The notes: generated by a model from the letters alone, not told the origin. A DNA stretch of 64,000 nucleotides from Spirochaetales bacterium Spiro_09 (GCA_001604385.1 LVBK01000020.1:1-64000), one strand, 5' to 3'; counted from the stretch's first letter, positions 7,938-18,225 are shown. Program-made: numbers and translations.

Positions 7938-8753
7938 ATGGCTCAAAAGAAAGATACCGCGCGATCCCGGAGTCCTCATGACACCGAGAGCGCCAAAAGC
8001 GGTGTAGCCCTTTCGGGAGGCAACATGAACGCCCCGGTAAAGATGGGCTCGGAGGTACACCGCTCCGCGGGCGTTCACACGCCGACCATTCACCGGCTAT
8101 TGACCCATGTCCGCGCGCGGGGCGTTGATTGGGTTCCCCGTCCCCTGTCGTGCGACGGTACGACCGAGGTTCTGACCTATCTGGACGGGGACGTCCCCCA
8201 CGATATGCCCTCCTGGATTTGGGACGGGTCCGTGCTCAGGACAGTCGCGCGCCGCCTTCGGTGTTGGCATGATGCGACGGCCGACTTCCCGCGCGAAGGC
8301 GCCCTCTGGAGTTTTTCCACCGGTCAGGAGGACGAGGTTATCTGCCACAACGATTTTGCCCCCTACAATTGTGTGTTTCAAAACGGCACCTTCTCCGGCC
8401 TCATCGACTTTGACCTGTGCGCGCCGGGAAGCCGTCTGTGGGACATGACCTACTGCGCCTACCGGTTCGTGCCGCTCATGAGCGACGCTCCGCTCGCGGT
8501 CGGGCAGGAATTCGCCCCCTTCCCCCTGGGAACGGTCCTTGAACGGCTCGAGATTTTTCTGGATGAATACTCCCGGGGCGATCCTCCGTTTCGGTACGGC
8601 GCCGGAACCCTGCTGCAGAAAACCGCCGAACGCCTTGACCGCATCGCCGACTGGACCGCGGACTTTGCGGCCCGTAGCGGCAACACCGTTCTTGCGGGCA
8701 ATGCGATCATGTACCGCGACCATGCAGGGTGGATCCGCTCTCTCGGGGGCTAA
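7938..8753 (+). CDS. Aminoglycoside phosphotransferase-family kinase
   Basis: 271 residues from the ATG at 7938. ICHNDFAPYNCVF is the catalytic loop (Asp base and Asn) and LIDFDLCAPG the metal-binding Asp of the APH / choline kinase fold. SGGNMNAPVKMG resembles the N-terminal strand of the common soluble branch of unknown substrate. Three starts are possible: GTG 7917, ATG 7938, or ATG 8025 with a GGGAGG site. The longer forms keep the conserved GGN strand, so I prefer 7938. Antibiotic resistance is not implied; most members of this branch have no known substrate. Confidence 0.75.
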   Translation: MAQKKDTARSRSPHDTESAKSGVALSGGNMNAPVKMGSEVHRSAGVHTPTIHRLLTHVRARGVDWVPRPLSCDGTTEVLTYLDGDVPHDMPSWIWDGSVLRTVARRLRCWHDATADFPREGALWSFSTGQEDEVICHNDFAPYNCVFQNGTFSGLIDFDLCAPGSRLWDMTYCAYRFVPLMSDAPLAVGQEFAPFPLGTVLERLEIFLDEYSRGDPPFRYGAGTLLQKTAERLDRIADWTADFAARSGNTVLAGNAIMYRDHAGWIRSLGG

Positions 8754-8765
8754 GGACCGCAGGAC

Positions 8766-10865
8766 TCATTTTTTTCCGAATTCCGCACCCATGAAATACG
8801 CCGAAAAGGCGATGGCGATGTTGCTCAGAATGAACGCCCAGAAGGGAATGGAGGGCCAGGCAACGCCCCCTGTCCGGTCATACACAGTTCCGGTTGTGGC
8901 GGTGTAGCCAGCCCAGTCTTCGTTGTCCTTTTTGACGGTCTTTCTGAAATCGGCAAAGACTTCCGGCGCTATCGTTTCGGCCAGGTTGCGGTATTCCCAT
9001 TGTATCGTGACTGTCCTGTCTTCTTTTTTCGCATCGTACGAAAGAGCATACCAGGGATTATCCGTCCTGTGGGACTCGTTTCCGACCAAAAGCGGCAAGG
9101 GGCTGACGATCGTGACGCGGTGGGTTACCGTATAGGGCTTTTCCAGGAAAAGGGGGAACTTTCGCTCCGCGGGCAGCTTGTCGAAGGCATCCATATAGGT
9201 GCTGAAGGTATGCGGATAGACATAGAGGGTTTCGGTTTTTTCATCGGTGGACTTTTTCCATAGTTGGGGAATGGAATAGGATTCATACACCTCGATAACG
9301 TTTTTCCCGGGATCGTCGGTGGAACGGACATCGGCGGTTTTTTCCGTTCCGGGAAACAGGCGCTGATAAAAATCGAGGTAGAGTTTTTCCATGGTCGCCC
9401 GTCCGGTTGACGCTAGCCTCCAGCGCATGGCATTTGCTTCTTTGCCTGAGTACACGGTTGTCACTTCCAGCGTTCCGCTGCCGTCCGGCCCGGTTCCGGT
9501 AAAGGTTTCGTGCGTTTCGATTGTGCCGGGCAATTCGTCAAGCATGTATTCAAGACTGCCTTCTGCGTAGGGACGTTCGCCCAAGGACAGGACCCAGCCG
9601 TAGTGAGGAACATGGGTAGAGCGGAGATCCCCGCCCTGGTGGGAGATGGTCGGGTCATACCAGTAGCGGTATCCGTTTTGATCCGTCAGTTTGACAATGA
9701 CGTGATTGAAGGCATAGGGGGAGGGTAGCCGGTCATTGATGCTGCGGCCCGCATCCGAGTGGACAAGCGTGGCAACGACATCCCAGCCGTCAAGACGGGC
9801 AAGTTCGCTGAACAGCAGGGCCTTGTCCTTGCAGTCACCGAAACGGCTTGCCGCAACTTCCAGGGGTTTGCGGGGTTTGTGGGAGTTAATGCCGATCTCG
9901 ATACCGAAGTACCGGATATCGTTCTGCACAAACCGGAGCAGGTCAATCAGTCTCTCTTCCCTTCCTTGGCCCGTTCCCCGGTCTTTTGCGATCCGTTCCG
10001 ATAATTCTGCCAAACCGGTGGCCGCATCGCCAGAAGCGGACAGGGCAAAGAGTTTTGTACCCCATTCACGAACCTCTTCCCAACTTTGCCATTGTGAATA
10101 CTCGATCCAGGGATATGTCCAGAACCAGGGGGGCGTTCGCTCTTCCGCCTTTACTTCCGGCGAGTTCTTTTCATGCCACACATACTCGTGCAAGCCGTCC
10201 GCGGTGGTTACCTTTGACACCGGTAATTCCCTGACGTGCTGCTTTATTGAAAGCGGCCTTCGCGGATCGACAAGCAGGCGGAAATGCACGGTGTCCATCG
10301 GATAATTGTAGCCATGATGAAAACTGCCCGCCGTCATGTCGCCGAATATCGGATTCGTTCCCGTGATGCTGAATTCGTACTCCACCACGTCGTTCACCCT
10401 GATGTCCTCCAAAACCAGCAGCATGGTTCTGGTTTCTTTGTATTGCAGAATGTCGAGCGACTCCTCTTTCTGGATTTCCTTCCATCGAATGCGGTTTGTC
10501 CACTCGTGCTTCGTCCCGTTGCGCCAGACGGAGAGGGAATGCAACGTGAATTGTTCGTACGAGGGTTCCCATGAAAGTTCAATCTGTGAGGCGTCGGTGA
10601 GGCCCGCATTATTGATAACCCGAAACGCGTAGTGGCGGTAATCCTGCTTTTGTTCGACATGAATTTGCTGGTCCACCAGCAGGTAATAATATCCGTAATC
10701 AACCAGTGAGGGGTCTATGGTTGCCGCAGGATCGCAGGTAACCGGCTGTGTCCACTGTGGCCGCGCGCTGACCGGGATGCTGCCGTTGTCCAGGGCCTTC
10801 AGGGAGGGAAGGAAGACCGTAGCCAGAATAAGGAACGCAATCAAAGAAAAGAATCTGGGGTGCAT
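8766..10865 (-). CDS. Exported DUF3857 / transglutaminase-like protein
   Basis: 699 residues from the ATG at 10,865. Residues 1-24 form a signal peptide. A DUF3857 beta domain follows ([13 protein letters not shown] region), then a transglutaminase-like core with the catalytic Cys in [11 protein letters not shown] and a His in FNHVIV. A C-terminal membrane helix ([19 protein letters not shown]) is near the end. Such proteins are anchored with the catalytic part outside the cytoplasm; substrates are unknown. A promoter ends 6 nt before this ATG, so the start is probably leaderless. An in-frame TTG at 10,943 has no ribosome site. Confidence 0.78.
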   Translation of the reverse strand: MHPRFFSLIAFLILATVFLPSLKALDNGSIPVSARPQWTQPVTCDPAATIDPSLVDYGYYYLLVDQQIHVEQKQDYRHYAFRVINNAGLTDASQIELSWEPSYEQFTLHSLSVWRNGTKHEWTNRIRWKEIQKEESLDILQYKETRTMLLVLEDIRVNDVVEYEFSITGTNPIFGDMTAGSFHHGYNYPMDTVHFRLLVDPRRPLSIKQHVRELPVSKVTTADGLHEYVWHEKNSPEVKAEERTPPWFWTYPWIEYSQWQSWEEVREWGTKLFALSASGDAATGLAELSERIAKDRGTGQGREERLIDLLRFVQNDIRYFGIEIGINSHKPRKPLEVAASRFGDCKDKALLFSELARLDGWDVVATLVHSDAGRSINDRLPSPYAFNHVIVKLTDQNGYRYWYDPTISHQGGDLRSTHVPHYGWVLSLGERPYAEGSLEYMLDELPGTIETHETFTGTGPDGSGTLEVTTVYSGKEANAMRWRLASTGRATMEKLYLDFYQRLFPGTEKTADVRSTDDPGKNVIEVYESYSIPQLWKKSTDEKTETLYVYPHTFSTYMDAFDKLPAERKFPLFLEKPYTVTHRVTIVSPLPLLVGNESHRTDNPWYALSYDAKKEDRTVTIQWEYRNLAETIAPEVFADFRKTVKKDNEDWAGYTATTGTVYDRTGGVAWPSIPFWAFILSNIAIAFSAYFMGAEFGKK

Positions 10866-10900
10866 CCATACAGTATAGACCCGGTACCCTTCGGGGACAA
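10866..10900 (-). promoter_or_regulatory. Promoter of the DUF3857 gene
   Basis: Read on the minus strand: TTGTCC (10,900-10,895), a 17-nt spacer, TATACT (10,877-10,872), then 6 nt to the ATG at 10,865. It implies a transcript starting at the start codon. Confidence 0.6.
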
Positions 10901-10954
10901 GAAATTTGCATTTGGGGCACACAGACAGTACAGTATGTTTCAAGGGGTGAACTA

Positions 10955-13039
10955 ATGATCGTCATGAATATGCGAACCAGACAGATTATTGCCTTTATGT
11001 CTCTGGCAATAGTATTGTCCGCCGGAATGGGTTTCTCCATTTTCGTCGGGACCTCGCGAATAGTCAGCCAGCAAGTGGAACAAACGCTTTTGGCCGAGTC
11101 GGATCTCCTGGCGGACGTATATTCGTCCTGGGTTGACCTGCAGCTTGCCCAGCTGCAAACCATAGCTGCGGTAGCCGATTTTACCGAATATAATGCCGGT
11201 TTGTATGCAATTCTCGACGCGGAGGCGGTCAGGTTGGGCTTCAATTCCATGTCCCCGGCGAATACCGCGGGCATTTTGCACCTGGCGAACGGACGTACTG
11301 CGGATCTTTCCGCGCGCGCTTATCTTCAAAAGGTTTTTCGGGAACGGGTTCCCGCCGTCTCTGACCCGGTTTTCAGCGCGCTCGCCGGGGAAGAAACCCT
11401 GTTAACCGTCCTTTTTGCGGTTCCCATTATCCGCAACGGCGAGCTGCAGGGTGCCCTGATCGGCCAGCGAAAGGCGGAGTTCCTGAGCAACCGGCTTTTG
11501 GAAACCGATTATGGACGGGGTTCCGAGGTCTTTGTGTTGAACGGTTCGGGTATGGCGATAGCCCACTCGGATCCCGAACAGGTACTGAAACGGGTCAACG
11601 TGCTGGAGCTAGCGAAAACCGATGCTTCGTATCTGTCGATTGCCGCGGTCGTCGAGCGCATGATTGCGGGGAATCGTGGCCTCGATTCCTATGAAAGCGC
11701 CCAGGGTAAAACCTTTATTGCGTATTCACCCATTGGCGAATACGGCTGGAGCGTTGGCGTCTCCCTCCCTTCGGATACCATCATGGAGCCTCTTCGCAAC
11801 CTGCGAACCATTTTGCTTACCATGGCTGTCCTGTCGGTGCTAATCGGGCTCGTCCTTGCGGTCATACTGGGCTCGGCCTTCGCCAAACCCCTTGGCGTGC
11901 TCTCCGTCTCCTTCAAAGATATTTCCCGGGGCGATGCCGACCTGACCAAACGCATCGAAATGCGGCGCCGGGACGAAATCGGTCTTCTGGTCGAAGGTTT
12001 TAACCTTTTCGTCGAGAAACTGCAGGGCATTGTGCGCAGCCTGCAGGGAACCCAGGGGTCACTGGGTAAAATAGGGGCGGATTTGGCGTCGATCTCCCAC
12101 GAGTCAGCTGCGGCCATTTCGCAAATTCTCGCAAACATAGACGGGGTCCGAAAGCAGACACGCTTTCAGGCAAGCGCCGTGGAAAAGATGACCGCCTCGG
12201 TACAGACCGTAACCGCCGGAGTGGAGCGACTTGACGAGCTGATCGCGACGCAGGTAGCCGGAAGCACGCAGGCCTCGGCCTCAATCGAGGAGATGGTTGG
12301 CAACATCGGGTCCGTGACCGCTTCAGTGCAGAAGATGGCGGACCGTTTCGAGGCCCTGATGCAGGCGGCACTAGACGGGCGGGTCAAACAGGAGGCGGTC
12401 GATACGCACGTAAAGGAGATCGCCGCACAGTCCGAGCAGCTTCTTGACGCAAATGCCGTGATTGAGGGCATAGCCGCCCAGACCAACTTGCTGGCCATGA
12501 ACGCCGCCATAGAAGCGGCCCATGCGGGAGACGCGGGGAAGGGCTTCTCGGTGGTTGCCGATGAAATACGCAGGCTCTCCGAAACCTCGGCGGAACAATC
12601 CCGAAAGATAGGTTCCGAACTTATGCGGATCAAAACCGGCATTTCGCAGGTAGTGGACGTTTCCCGGGAGTCCGAGGCTTCTTTTGTCAGTCTGAATTCC
12701 GGTATCGAGGAAACCGGCGAATTGGTAAAGGAGATCGAGGGCGCGATGTCGGAGCAAAAAGAGGGATCGCAGCAAATCCTGGAGGCCTTGCGCGATATGA
12801 GCGCGTCTTCCTCCGAGGTCAAGGATAAGGCGTCGGAGATGAAGCGGGAAGCCCTGAACGCAATCAATGCGATGCAGGGCCTGAACGAGGCTTCCTCCAC
12901 CATAATAGGCAGTATGGACGAGATGAGCGTGGGCACTACCCAGATCAATCAGTCGGCGCAAACCGTCGCCAGCCTTGCAGCCCAAACCAATGAAAGCATC
13001 AAGGAGATGGAAGCGGTCATCGGACAGTTTAAGATATAG
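10955..13039 (+). CDS. Methyl-accepting chemotaxis protein with periplasmic cache domain
   Basis: 694 residues. Membrane helix 1 lies at about 12-32, followed by a periplasmic dCache-type sensor region to about 280. Helix 2 lies at about 285-308, then a HAMP linker, then a long coiled-coil signalling domain. Its tip, [22 protein letters not shown], is the CheA/CheW-binding hairpin of chemoreceptors. No C-terminal CheR-docking pentapeptide is visible. AAGGGGTGA before the ATG supports the start. The ligand cannot be read from sequence. It shows that the organism is chemotactic. It is divergent from the DUF3857 gene, about 90 nt apart. Confidence 0.92.
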   Translation: MIVMNMRTRQIIAFMSLAIVLSAGMGFSIFVGTSRIVSQQVEQTLLAESDLLADVYSSWVDLQLAQLQTIAAVADFTEYNAGLYAILDAEAVRLGFNSMSPANTAGILHLANGRTADLSARAYLQKVFRERVPAVSDPVFSALAGEETLLTVLFAVPIIRNGELQGALIGQRKAEFLSNRLLETDYGRGSEVFVLNGSGMAIAHSDPEQVLKRVNVLELAKTDASYLSIAAVVERMIAGNRGLDSYESAQGKTFIAYSPIGEYGWSVGVSLPSDTIMEPLRNLRTILLTMAVLSVLIGLVLAVILGSAFAKPLGVLSVSFKDISRGDADLTKRIEMRRRDEIGLLVEGFNLFVEKLQGIVRSLQGTQGSLGKIGADLASISHESAAAISQILANIDGVRKQTRFQASAVEKMTASVQTVTAGVERLDELIATQVAGSTQASASIEEMVGNIGSVTASVQKMADRFEALMQAALDGRVKQEAVDTHVKEIAAQSEQLLDANAVIEGIAAQTNLLAMNAAIEAAHAGDAGKGFSVVADEIRRLSETSAEQSRKIGSELMRIKTGISQVVDVSRESEASFVSLNSGIEETGELVKEIEGAMSEQKEGSQQILEALRDMSASSSEVKDKASEMKREALNAINAMQGLNEASSTIIGSMDEMSVGTTQINQSAQTVASLAAQTNESIKEMEAVIGQFKI

Positions 13040-13063
13040 TCGCATCTTGCCGGCAACGGCCGC

Positions 13064-14068
13064 TTACACCTCGGCCGTGTCGGTATACAATTCCTTTATA
13101 ACGGTTTCAATGGGTACTTCCTGCACCGCAAGGTCGCGCAGTCCACAGGTGTCACCAATCAGCCGGATAAGGGAGCCGAGGTCCATGACCGAGGTGTCGC
13201 ATTCCAGCTCGACGTCTGCCGGCGAGAGTCGGTTGAGCAGGGTAACCCCTGCGGGCAGGGGCTGTTCGCGACCGTCGTTTCCGAAATAAAACGGCGAGGC
13301 GCAGGCGGCAGTGACGATTTTTTTCGCGCCGAAGTGACGGCGTAGCATGGCAATGCCGTCATCAAAGACAATGCTTCCATGATTTATGACGATGACACGG
13401 CGCGCAAGGCGTTCGACATCGTCAAGGTCATGCGTGGTTAAAATGAAGGTGACTCCTTCCCTGTTCATTTCCTGGATAAACTCCCGGATGCGATCCTTTG
13501 CGATCACGTCAAGGCCGATTGTCGGTTCGTCCAGAAACACGATGCGGGGGTTGTGGAGCATGGCCATGATGAACTCGCATTTCATGCGTTCGCCGAGCGA
13601 GAGGTTACGGGTTGGCTGTTTCATGTGTTCGCGCACGCCGAGCATATCGGTGAGCCGGTCAAGGGTGCGCCGGAAATCCGCGTCCGGGATGCGGTAAATA
13701 GCCTGGTTCATCATGAAGGAGTCAACCGGGGGAATGTCCCAGACCAGCTGCGACTTTTGGCCAAAGACCGCCCCGATATTGGCAACGTATTTTTTGCGGT
13801 CCTTCCAGGGGCATACGCCCAGGACGGACACCTCGCCCGCGGTCGGATAGAGGACGCCGGTCAGAATCTTGAGCGTGGTGGATTTTCCCGCTCCGTTTGG
13901 CCCCAAAAAACCGACCAATTCGCCCTTTTCAATCGAAAAATCGATTCCCCTGAGCGCGTGAACCTCGCTTTTGTTTCGTTTGACTATGCTGGAAAGTACT
14001 TCCGCGAAGGTGCTTCCGCGGTTCCAGGTGGTGTAGACCTTGGTAAGGCCTGCTACATTGATGTGCAT
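13064..14068 (-). CDS. ABC transporter ATP-binding protein (COG4586 type)
   Basis: 334 residues. Walker A is GPNGAGKST near residue 58, the signature is LSLGERMKCE, Walker B is IVFLDEPTIGLD, and the switch His is in LTTHD. The C-terminal 90-residue extension is typical of the COG4586 ATPases that pair with the two ABC-2 permeases COG3694 and COG4587, both present just upstream. The three-gene set forms an exporter of unknown substrate. GGAGG lies about 10 nt before the ATG, between this gene and the preceding permease. Confidence 0.87.
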   Translation of the reverse strand: MHINVAGLTKVYTTWNRGSTFAEVLSSIVKRNKSEVHALRGIDFSIEKGELVGFLGPNGAGKSTTLKILTGVLYPTAGEVSVLGVCPWKDRKKYVANIGAVFGQKSQLVWDIPPVDSFMMNQAIYRIPDADFRRTLDRLTDMLGVREHMKQPTRNLSLGERMKCEFIMAMLHNPRIVFLDEPTIGLDVIAKDRIREFIQEMNREGVTFILTTHDLDDVERLARRVIVINHGSIVFDDGIAMLRRHFGAKKIVTAACASPFYFGNDGREQPLPAGVTLLNRLSPADVELECDTSVMDLGSLIRLIGDTCGLRDLAVQEVPIETVIKELYTDTAEV

Positions 14069-14074
14069 GGGATT

Positions 14075-14860
14075 TCAGCCTCCGCCGCCGGCATAGCGCC
14101 GGATCATTGATTTCCAGAAAAAGTAGCCTGCCGCCACAAAGGCGAAGGACGCGGGAATGGACGCGAGCATGTGGACGCTGAATCGTCCCAGGAGGGCTTC
14201 AGCGGGAAAGAGGGCAATCATGGACAGGGGAATGCCTGCCGCGAAGGCCCATTGCAGGGGTTTTGTAAAAATGGATGAAGGATAGCGCGAAAAGACAAGG
14301 ATCGCTTCCAGAAGCTCTATCACCCGGCCGTTTCCGATCCACACAAAAAGGCTTGCTGCCAGGATGAGCGCAAAACCGAACAAGATCATAACGGATAGCG
14401 TCATGAACAGGACAAATACGAGCCATTGCATGCCGGTGGGAGAAGGAAGCGCATGAACGGTCAGGGCAACAAGGAGCAGTCCCCCCAGCATGCGGCTGAT
14501 CCCTTCAAGATCGATGCCGCGCAGCATGGTCAAAAGAAGGGGTGACCGGGGCTTTAGCAGGGTAATCTCGAAGGTCCCCTGCACAGCTTGCTCGAAGATG
14601 ATCCACACCATACCGAAAAAGAGGGGGAGGGCAATGCCGCGGGAAAGGAGAAAAACCGCCTGGATGAGCAGGGCTTCTTCCATTGTCCAGCCGGGAAAGG
14701 CCGTTCCCGAACGGTAGATAAGTACGGTTACCAGGGGGGTAACCAGTTCAAGCAAAAATGAAACGGTAAAGCTCAGGATAAAATCAAAGCGGTAGGCGGC
14801 CCGTTCGGCAAAGGACGTTCGAAGAGACCGGGCAAAAAGGTGCAGTGTCCAGAATTTCAT
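14075..14860 (-). CDS. ABC-2 family permease (COG3694 type)
   Basis: 261 residues from the ATG at 14,860, which overlaps the preceding permease stop as ATGA. Six hydrophobic segments are visible, with the family's pattern AAYRFDFILSFTVSFLLEL at the start. It should pair with the second permease and the COG4586 ATPase to form an export channel. A longer in-frame form beginning at 14,899 would lie inside the previous gene and has no ribosome site. Confidence 0.83.
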   Translation of the reverse strand: MKFWTLHLFARSLRTSFAERAAYRFDFILSFTVSFLLELVTPLVTVLIYRSGTAFPGWTMEEALLIQAVFLLSRGIALPLFFGMVWIIFEQAVQGTFEITLLKPRSPLLLTMLRGIDLEGISRMLGGLLLVALTVHALPSPTGMQWLVFVLFMTLSVMILFGFALILAASLFVWIGNGRVIELLEAILVFSRYPSSIFTKPLQWAFAAGIPLSMIALFPAEALLGRFSVHMLASIPASFAFVAAGYFFWKSMIRRYAGGGG

Positions 14861-15675
14861 GCGCCGACTCCCGTAAATCGTTTGATGCCGACTCTCCATA
14901 GACCTTCGGTTATCCCGAGCATCACGAGGGCCATAAGCGCCTGGATCGCGACTATTACCGGAATGTCAAACCTCATTCCCGCCAGTTCATAGGAGCCCAA
15001 AAACACCCTGACCGGTACATAGCTGACAAACTGAAAGGGCAGGAAAAAGAGGACCGTTTGTACCGTTTCCGGAAAAAAGGACAGGGGAATGAAGACCCCG
15101 GCCAGGAGGTCGCGCAGGAGGCGGATGAGTGACCGGATGCCGTCTGTTCGTGTCATCCAGAAGGCCAGGATGCCCGTCGAATAATTGAGCAAAAAGAGAA
15201 TGACAAAACTGAGCGACACCGAAAGGACTGTCCACAGCGGTTCGGCCGGAATCAGGCGGATGCCGAAGACAAAGAAGAAAATGAGCCAAACGGGAATGAA
15301 CTCGAAAATAAAGCCGAGCAGCCGGTGACCCGTTTTTTGGGAGAAGGCAAAAAAACGGTGGGACATGGGGCGTAAAATGTAGGTCAAGAACCGTCCCGAC
15401 CTGATAAGCATTTGCAGGTTCCAGTCGGCAAAGTCCATGGTCAGGTAATAGATGACGGACGAGGCGCCGTAATAGAGGAGCATTTGTTCAAGCGTAAACC
15501 CGCCCAGGCTTTCCCGGCCTGCATACACTGCTCGCCAGATAAACACCTGGGCAAGGAAGTATGCCGGACCGACGACCAGTGACAGGAGCATGTGCGAGCG
15601 GTAGGCAGCCCATTCCTTCCAGGTGACGAAGGCCACCGCCCGCAATGTTTTGAGTCCCGAGACGATTGATCGCAT
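14857..15675 (-). CDS. ABC-2 family permease (COG4587 type)
   Basis: 272 residues, six predicted membrane helices, starting near residues 20-40 after a short cytoplasmic helix (VTWKEWAAYRSHM). FRFLTYILRP-like and DGIRSLIRLLRDLLAG segments are typical of this family. It is the first gene of the exporter trio and overlaps the second permease by 4 nt. It starts 11 nt after the serine hydrolase stop with no strong ribosome site, suggesting translational coupling to that hydrolase. Confidence 0.83.
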   Translation of the reverse strand: MRSIVSGLKTLRAVAFVTWKEWAAYRSHMLLSLVVGPAYFLAQVFIWRAVYAGRESLGGFTLEQMLLYYGASSVIYYLTMDFADWNLQMLIRSGRFLTYILRPMSHRFFAFSQKTGHRLLGFIFEFIPVWLIFFFVFGIRLIPAEPLWTVLSVSLSFVILFLLNYSTGILAFWMTRTDGIRSLIRLLRDLLAGVFIPLSFFPETVQTVLFFLPFQFVSYVPVRVFLGSYELAGMRFDIPVIVAIQALMALVMLGITEGLWRVGIKRFTGVGA

Positions 15676-15686
15676 TCCGGTTACCG

Positions 15687-16808
15687 TCAGATGATACCCG
15701 AAAAGGCGATAGTCCGGGGCTTGACCATGACGTCGGGATTCCAGCCTTCGTGCGTATTGGTAAAGCTTGCGAAGATGAATTGTTCCCGGGGGTCAATGAA
15801 CAGCGAACACCAGCCCCAACCCTCATGATTATAGCATTCCACCGATTCCGTCGGTCCGTCGGAATAGAATTCCCACCCAAGTCCCTGACGGAACGACTTG
15901 CAGTTTTTTCCCCAGTGGAAGGAGGGTACATTCTCCAGCTGGTTACGGGTCATGGCCTCTACGGTCTTTCGCCCCAACAGGCGCACTCCGTCAAGGGTTC
16001 CGCCGTTCAGGTAGCACTGGGCAAAGCGGAACATGTCGGGCAGGGACGAATAGGCGCCGAATCCGCCCAGGGCAAAGTGGCGTTCATCCCGGGGCCCGTT
16101 GATAAAGGAGTCCGTCTCCCAGCTTTCGGTCGTCGTTATGTCCGGGATCAGGCTTTTGTCCGGGTTGAAGAAGCTGCGCGTCATGCCGAGCGGCTTGAAC
16201 ACTTCTTTCTCGATATAGTCTTCCACCTTCATGCCGGTAACGCGCGCAATCATTTCTCCGAGGACGGAAAAGCCCAGCGTGCAGTAGTTCCACTGTTCTC
16301 CCGGCTTTGCCTGTATAGGCCCGGAAAGAAGCCGCTTGATCCAGTCGGGTTTGTTAATTATTTCGAAGTAGTCGATGGGGTATGGTTCGCACCAGTAGCC
16401 GTCGTCCGCCCAGAGACCCGAGGTATGGGTCAATAAGTGCCAGAGGTTGATGTTCCCGTGCATGGGAGTATCGAATTCGCTCAGAATCGATTTGACTGGC
16501 TGCTCGAGCCAGAGTTTGCCGTCCTCGACCAGTTTCATGGCAGCGGTCGCGGTAAAAACCTTTGTTATCGAAGCCATGTGTTTGATGGCGTCTGGTTGTA
16601 TGTCGGCCGAATTTTCGGTGTGATGTTGCTTGCCGGCAACGCGGTGGCAAAAGGTTTTTCCGTTTCGTGCCATCAGAAAGCCCGCTGCGCGAATCTTCCC
16701 CGAGTCGATGAGGGAACCGTAGTAGTCGCTCAAGAGTTCGACGCGGCTTGCCGAGTAACCTGCCTTGGCTGCGCTTGTCTGTGCCTTCGCTTCTGTCCAT
16801 TTTGCCAT
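15687..16808 (-). CDS. Serine hydrolase of the class C beta-lactamase / S12 family
   Basis: 373 residues, no signal peptide. The SxxK motif is SITK in HMASITKVFTATA, where Ser is the nucleophile. The second motif is YCT in WNYCTLGF in place of the usual YxN. LLTHTSGLW is the family's conserved HTSGL block, and a third-motif HEGWG lies near the C-terminus. Such enzymes are esterases or D-amino-acid peptidases more often than true beta-lactamases. AAAGGAG is well placed before the ATG. It precedes the exporter genes by only 11 nt and probably shares their transcript. Confidence 0.83.
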   Translation of the reverse strand: MAKWTEAKAQTSAAKAGYSASRVELLSDYYGSLIDSGKIRAAGFLMARNGKTFCHRVAGKQHHTENSADIQPDAIKHMASITKVFTATAAMKLVEDGKLWLEQPVKSILSEFDTPMHGNINLWHLLTHTSGLWADDGYWCEPYPIDYFEIINKPDWIKRLLSGPIQAKPGEQWNYCTLGFSVLGEMIARVTGMKVEDYIEKEVFKPLGMTRSFFNPDKSLIPDITTTESWETDSFINGPRDERHFALGGFGAYSSLPDMFRFAQCYLNGGTLDGVRLLGRKTVEAMTRNQLENVPSFHWGKNCKSFRQGLGWEFYSDGPTESVECYNHEGWGWCSLFIDPREQFIFASFTNTHEGWNPDVMVKPRTIAFSGII

Positions 16809-16898
16809 AAGGTGCTCCTTTTTTCATATACTACTACTGCGCCGTACTTTCGTACAGCCCCTTTTTTTTGTCACCCGGAAACGGATTATGGTGTTATC

Positions 16899-17438
16899 AT
16901 GAACGCGGGGGCAGGTATGAGAATCGAATTGGTCAAAGGGGACATTACCGCTGTTGCGGTTGACGTTATCGTTAACGCGGCGAATTCTTCGTTGTCGGGG
17001 GGCGGTGGCGTTGACGGAGCCATTCACCGTGCCTCCGGTGAGAGTCTGGCGGCCGAATGTCGTGCGGTGATCGCGGAGCGGGGTCCGCTTGTGCCGGGCC
17101 AGATCGTCCGTACCGGCGCCGGAGCCCTCCCTGCCCGCGCGGTCTTTCACGCCCTCGGACCCGTGTGGCGCGGGGGCCGGAACGGTGAGCGTGAACATCT
17201 TTCCGCCTGCTACGAGAACGCCCTTTCCCTTGCCCGTGAGCTGGGCTTTGCCTCCATTGCCTTCCCCGCCATCAGTACCGGCGCGTATCTTTTCCCCAAG
17301 AACGAGGCTGTTGCCCTGGTGCGCAGGGTTATCGACCGGCATCTTGCCGCGCTCTCTCCCCTTCACGTCATCTTCGTCAACCCCGACCCCGAGAATCATC
17401 GTCTCTATCAAGCCGCCTTCGCGGGCATGACGGGATGA
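16899..17438 (+). CDS. Macrodomain protein (ADP-ribose-binding/hydrolase)
   Basis: 179 residues. VDVIVNAANSSLSGGGGVDGAIHRASG is the macrodomain loop 1 with the catalytic-site Asn and Gly-rich stretch, and ISTGAYLFPKNEA is loop 2. The MacroD-type family (YmdB) removes ADP-ribose from proteins or hydrolyses O-acetyl-ADP-ribose. Start choice is open. ATG 16,899 has a -10-like TATGGT 6 nt upstream. ATG 16,917 has GGGGGCAGG just before it and begins at the core fold (MRIELVKGDIT). Convergent with the mercury methylation operon, 19 nt away. Confidence 0.88.
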   Translation: MNAGAGMRIELVKGDITAVAVDVIVNAANSSLSGGGGVDGAIHRASGESLAAECRAVIAERGPLVPGQIVRTGAGALPARAVFHALGPVWRGGRNGEREHLSACYENALSLARELGFASIAFPAISTGAYLFPKNEAVALVRRVIDRHLAALSPLHVIFVNPDPENHRLYQAAFAGMTG

Positions 17439-17457
17439 TGTTGTTCGCCGGTGAAAA

Positions 17458-17898
17458 CTACACCGCGAGGATTCGTTCCAGGAGCATGACCGAATCACGG
17501 ATATAGGTTTCACAGCGTGGTTTCATGTCTTCTTCCCGGTACCGGTTTTGGCCCGCTTCGGTCAGGAGATTCACTCCGTCAAGCAGGATCCTGCATTCGC
17601 TTGTTCCATGACGGCTTTCAAATTCCGCAAAAAAGTCGCGCGTCAGGGCATAGGCTTCTTCCTGGTCTGCCTTCGTTCCTCCCTTGCCGCGACCCCTCAA
17701 TTGCGAGATGACCATCAGGGCTCCCGAAACTGCACCGCAACATAATTGTCTGCGGCCGCCGCCTGCCCCGAAGGCGCAGGCAATGCGGCAGCTGTCGTCC
17801 TCGCTCATGCCGGTGTCGGCGCTGAAGGCCGTCAGTACTGCCTGCGCGCAGTTGTAGGAATCGGCGAACATGCCAACCGCTTTTTCCGTTCTGTTCAT
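17458..17898 (-). CDS. C_GCAxxG_C_C family redox protein in the hgcAB operon
   Basis: 146 residues from the ATG at 17,898, with AAGGAGT upstream. The family's cysteines are visible: NCAQAVLTAF near residue 17, DDSCRIACAFGAGGG, QLCCGAVSGALMV, and a later ECRILL. This family (C_GCAxxG_C_C) is annotated as redox-active; some members are thought to carry a metal or cluster, but the function is unproven. It is the last gene of the marR-hgcA-hgcB run and starts 20 nt after hgcB. A role in electron supply to HgcB or HgcA is a natural guess from context only. Confidence 0.8.
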   Translation of the reverse strand: MNRTEKAVGMFADSYNCAQAVLTAFSADTGMSEDDSCRIACAFGAGGGRRQLCCGAVSGALMVISQLRGRGKGGTKADQEEAYALTRDFFAEFESRHGTSECRILLDGVNLLTEAGQNRYREEDMKPRCETYIRDSVMLLERILAV

Positions 17899-17918
17899 AT
17901 TGGTACTCCTTTTTATCA

Positions 17919-18215
17919 TCAACAGCAGGACGTGGAGTTGTCGCAGGAACATTCTCCCGTTCTGTTGAGCATTCCGTTTATTACCGCGGCCGCGCAGCCG
18001 ACTCCCGAGTTGACCCTGATAGCACGGACGGGGCAGTTTTTCGCGCAGGCTCCGCACTCCATGCAATAGTCCCGTTGGCGAATGCTCACCGCGCCGTTTC
18101 CTTCCGGAAGAAGAAAGACCGCATGGGGACACACGTCAATACAGCGGCCGCACCGAACGCAGATGGATTCATCGACCTGCAGGCTTCGCCCGTTTCCCTG
18201 ATAGTGTTGTTTCAT
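17919..18215 (-). CDS. hgcB: HgcB, ferredoxin partner of mercury methylation
   Basis: 98 residues with two 4Fe-4S motifs of CX2CX2CX3CP type (Cys19/22/25/29 and Cys51/54/57/61). Two features separate HgcB from ordinary ferredoxins: an extra conserved Cys74 in SGVGCAAAVING and a C-terminal vicinal cysteine pair (Cys97-Cys98, SCC end). HgcB reduces the corrinoid of HgcA and is thought to bind mercury via these extra cysteines. AAGGAGG precedes the ATG. It lies 10 nt downstream of hgcA, the invariant order for this pair. All diagnostic residues are present, so the gene looks functional. Confidence 0.93.
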   Translation of the reverse strand: MKQHYQGNGRSLQVDESICVRCGRCIDVCPHAVFLLPEGNGAVSIRQRDYCMECGACAKNCPVRAIRVNSGVGCAAAVINGMLNRTGECSCDNSTSCC

Positions 18216-18225
18216 GGGAGCCTCC

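Noticed and set aside
7938-8753. Antibiotic resistance gene (aminoglycoside phosphotransferase)
   Set aside because: Only the general kinase fold is supported; this branch mostly has unknown substrates and no resistance context is seen.
17899-18132. Longer frame of the C_GCAxxG_C_C gene to 18,132
   Set aside because: It would overlap most of hgcB in another frame. The ATG at 17,898 has AAGGAGT and gives a normal N-terminus.
17919-18215. HgcB as an ordinary ferredoxin
   Set aside because: The extra Cys74, the vicinal C-terminal Cys pair and the position after hgcA fit HgcB and not a generic 2x4Fe-4S ferredoxin.
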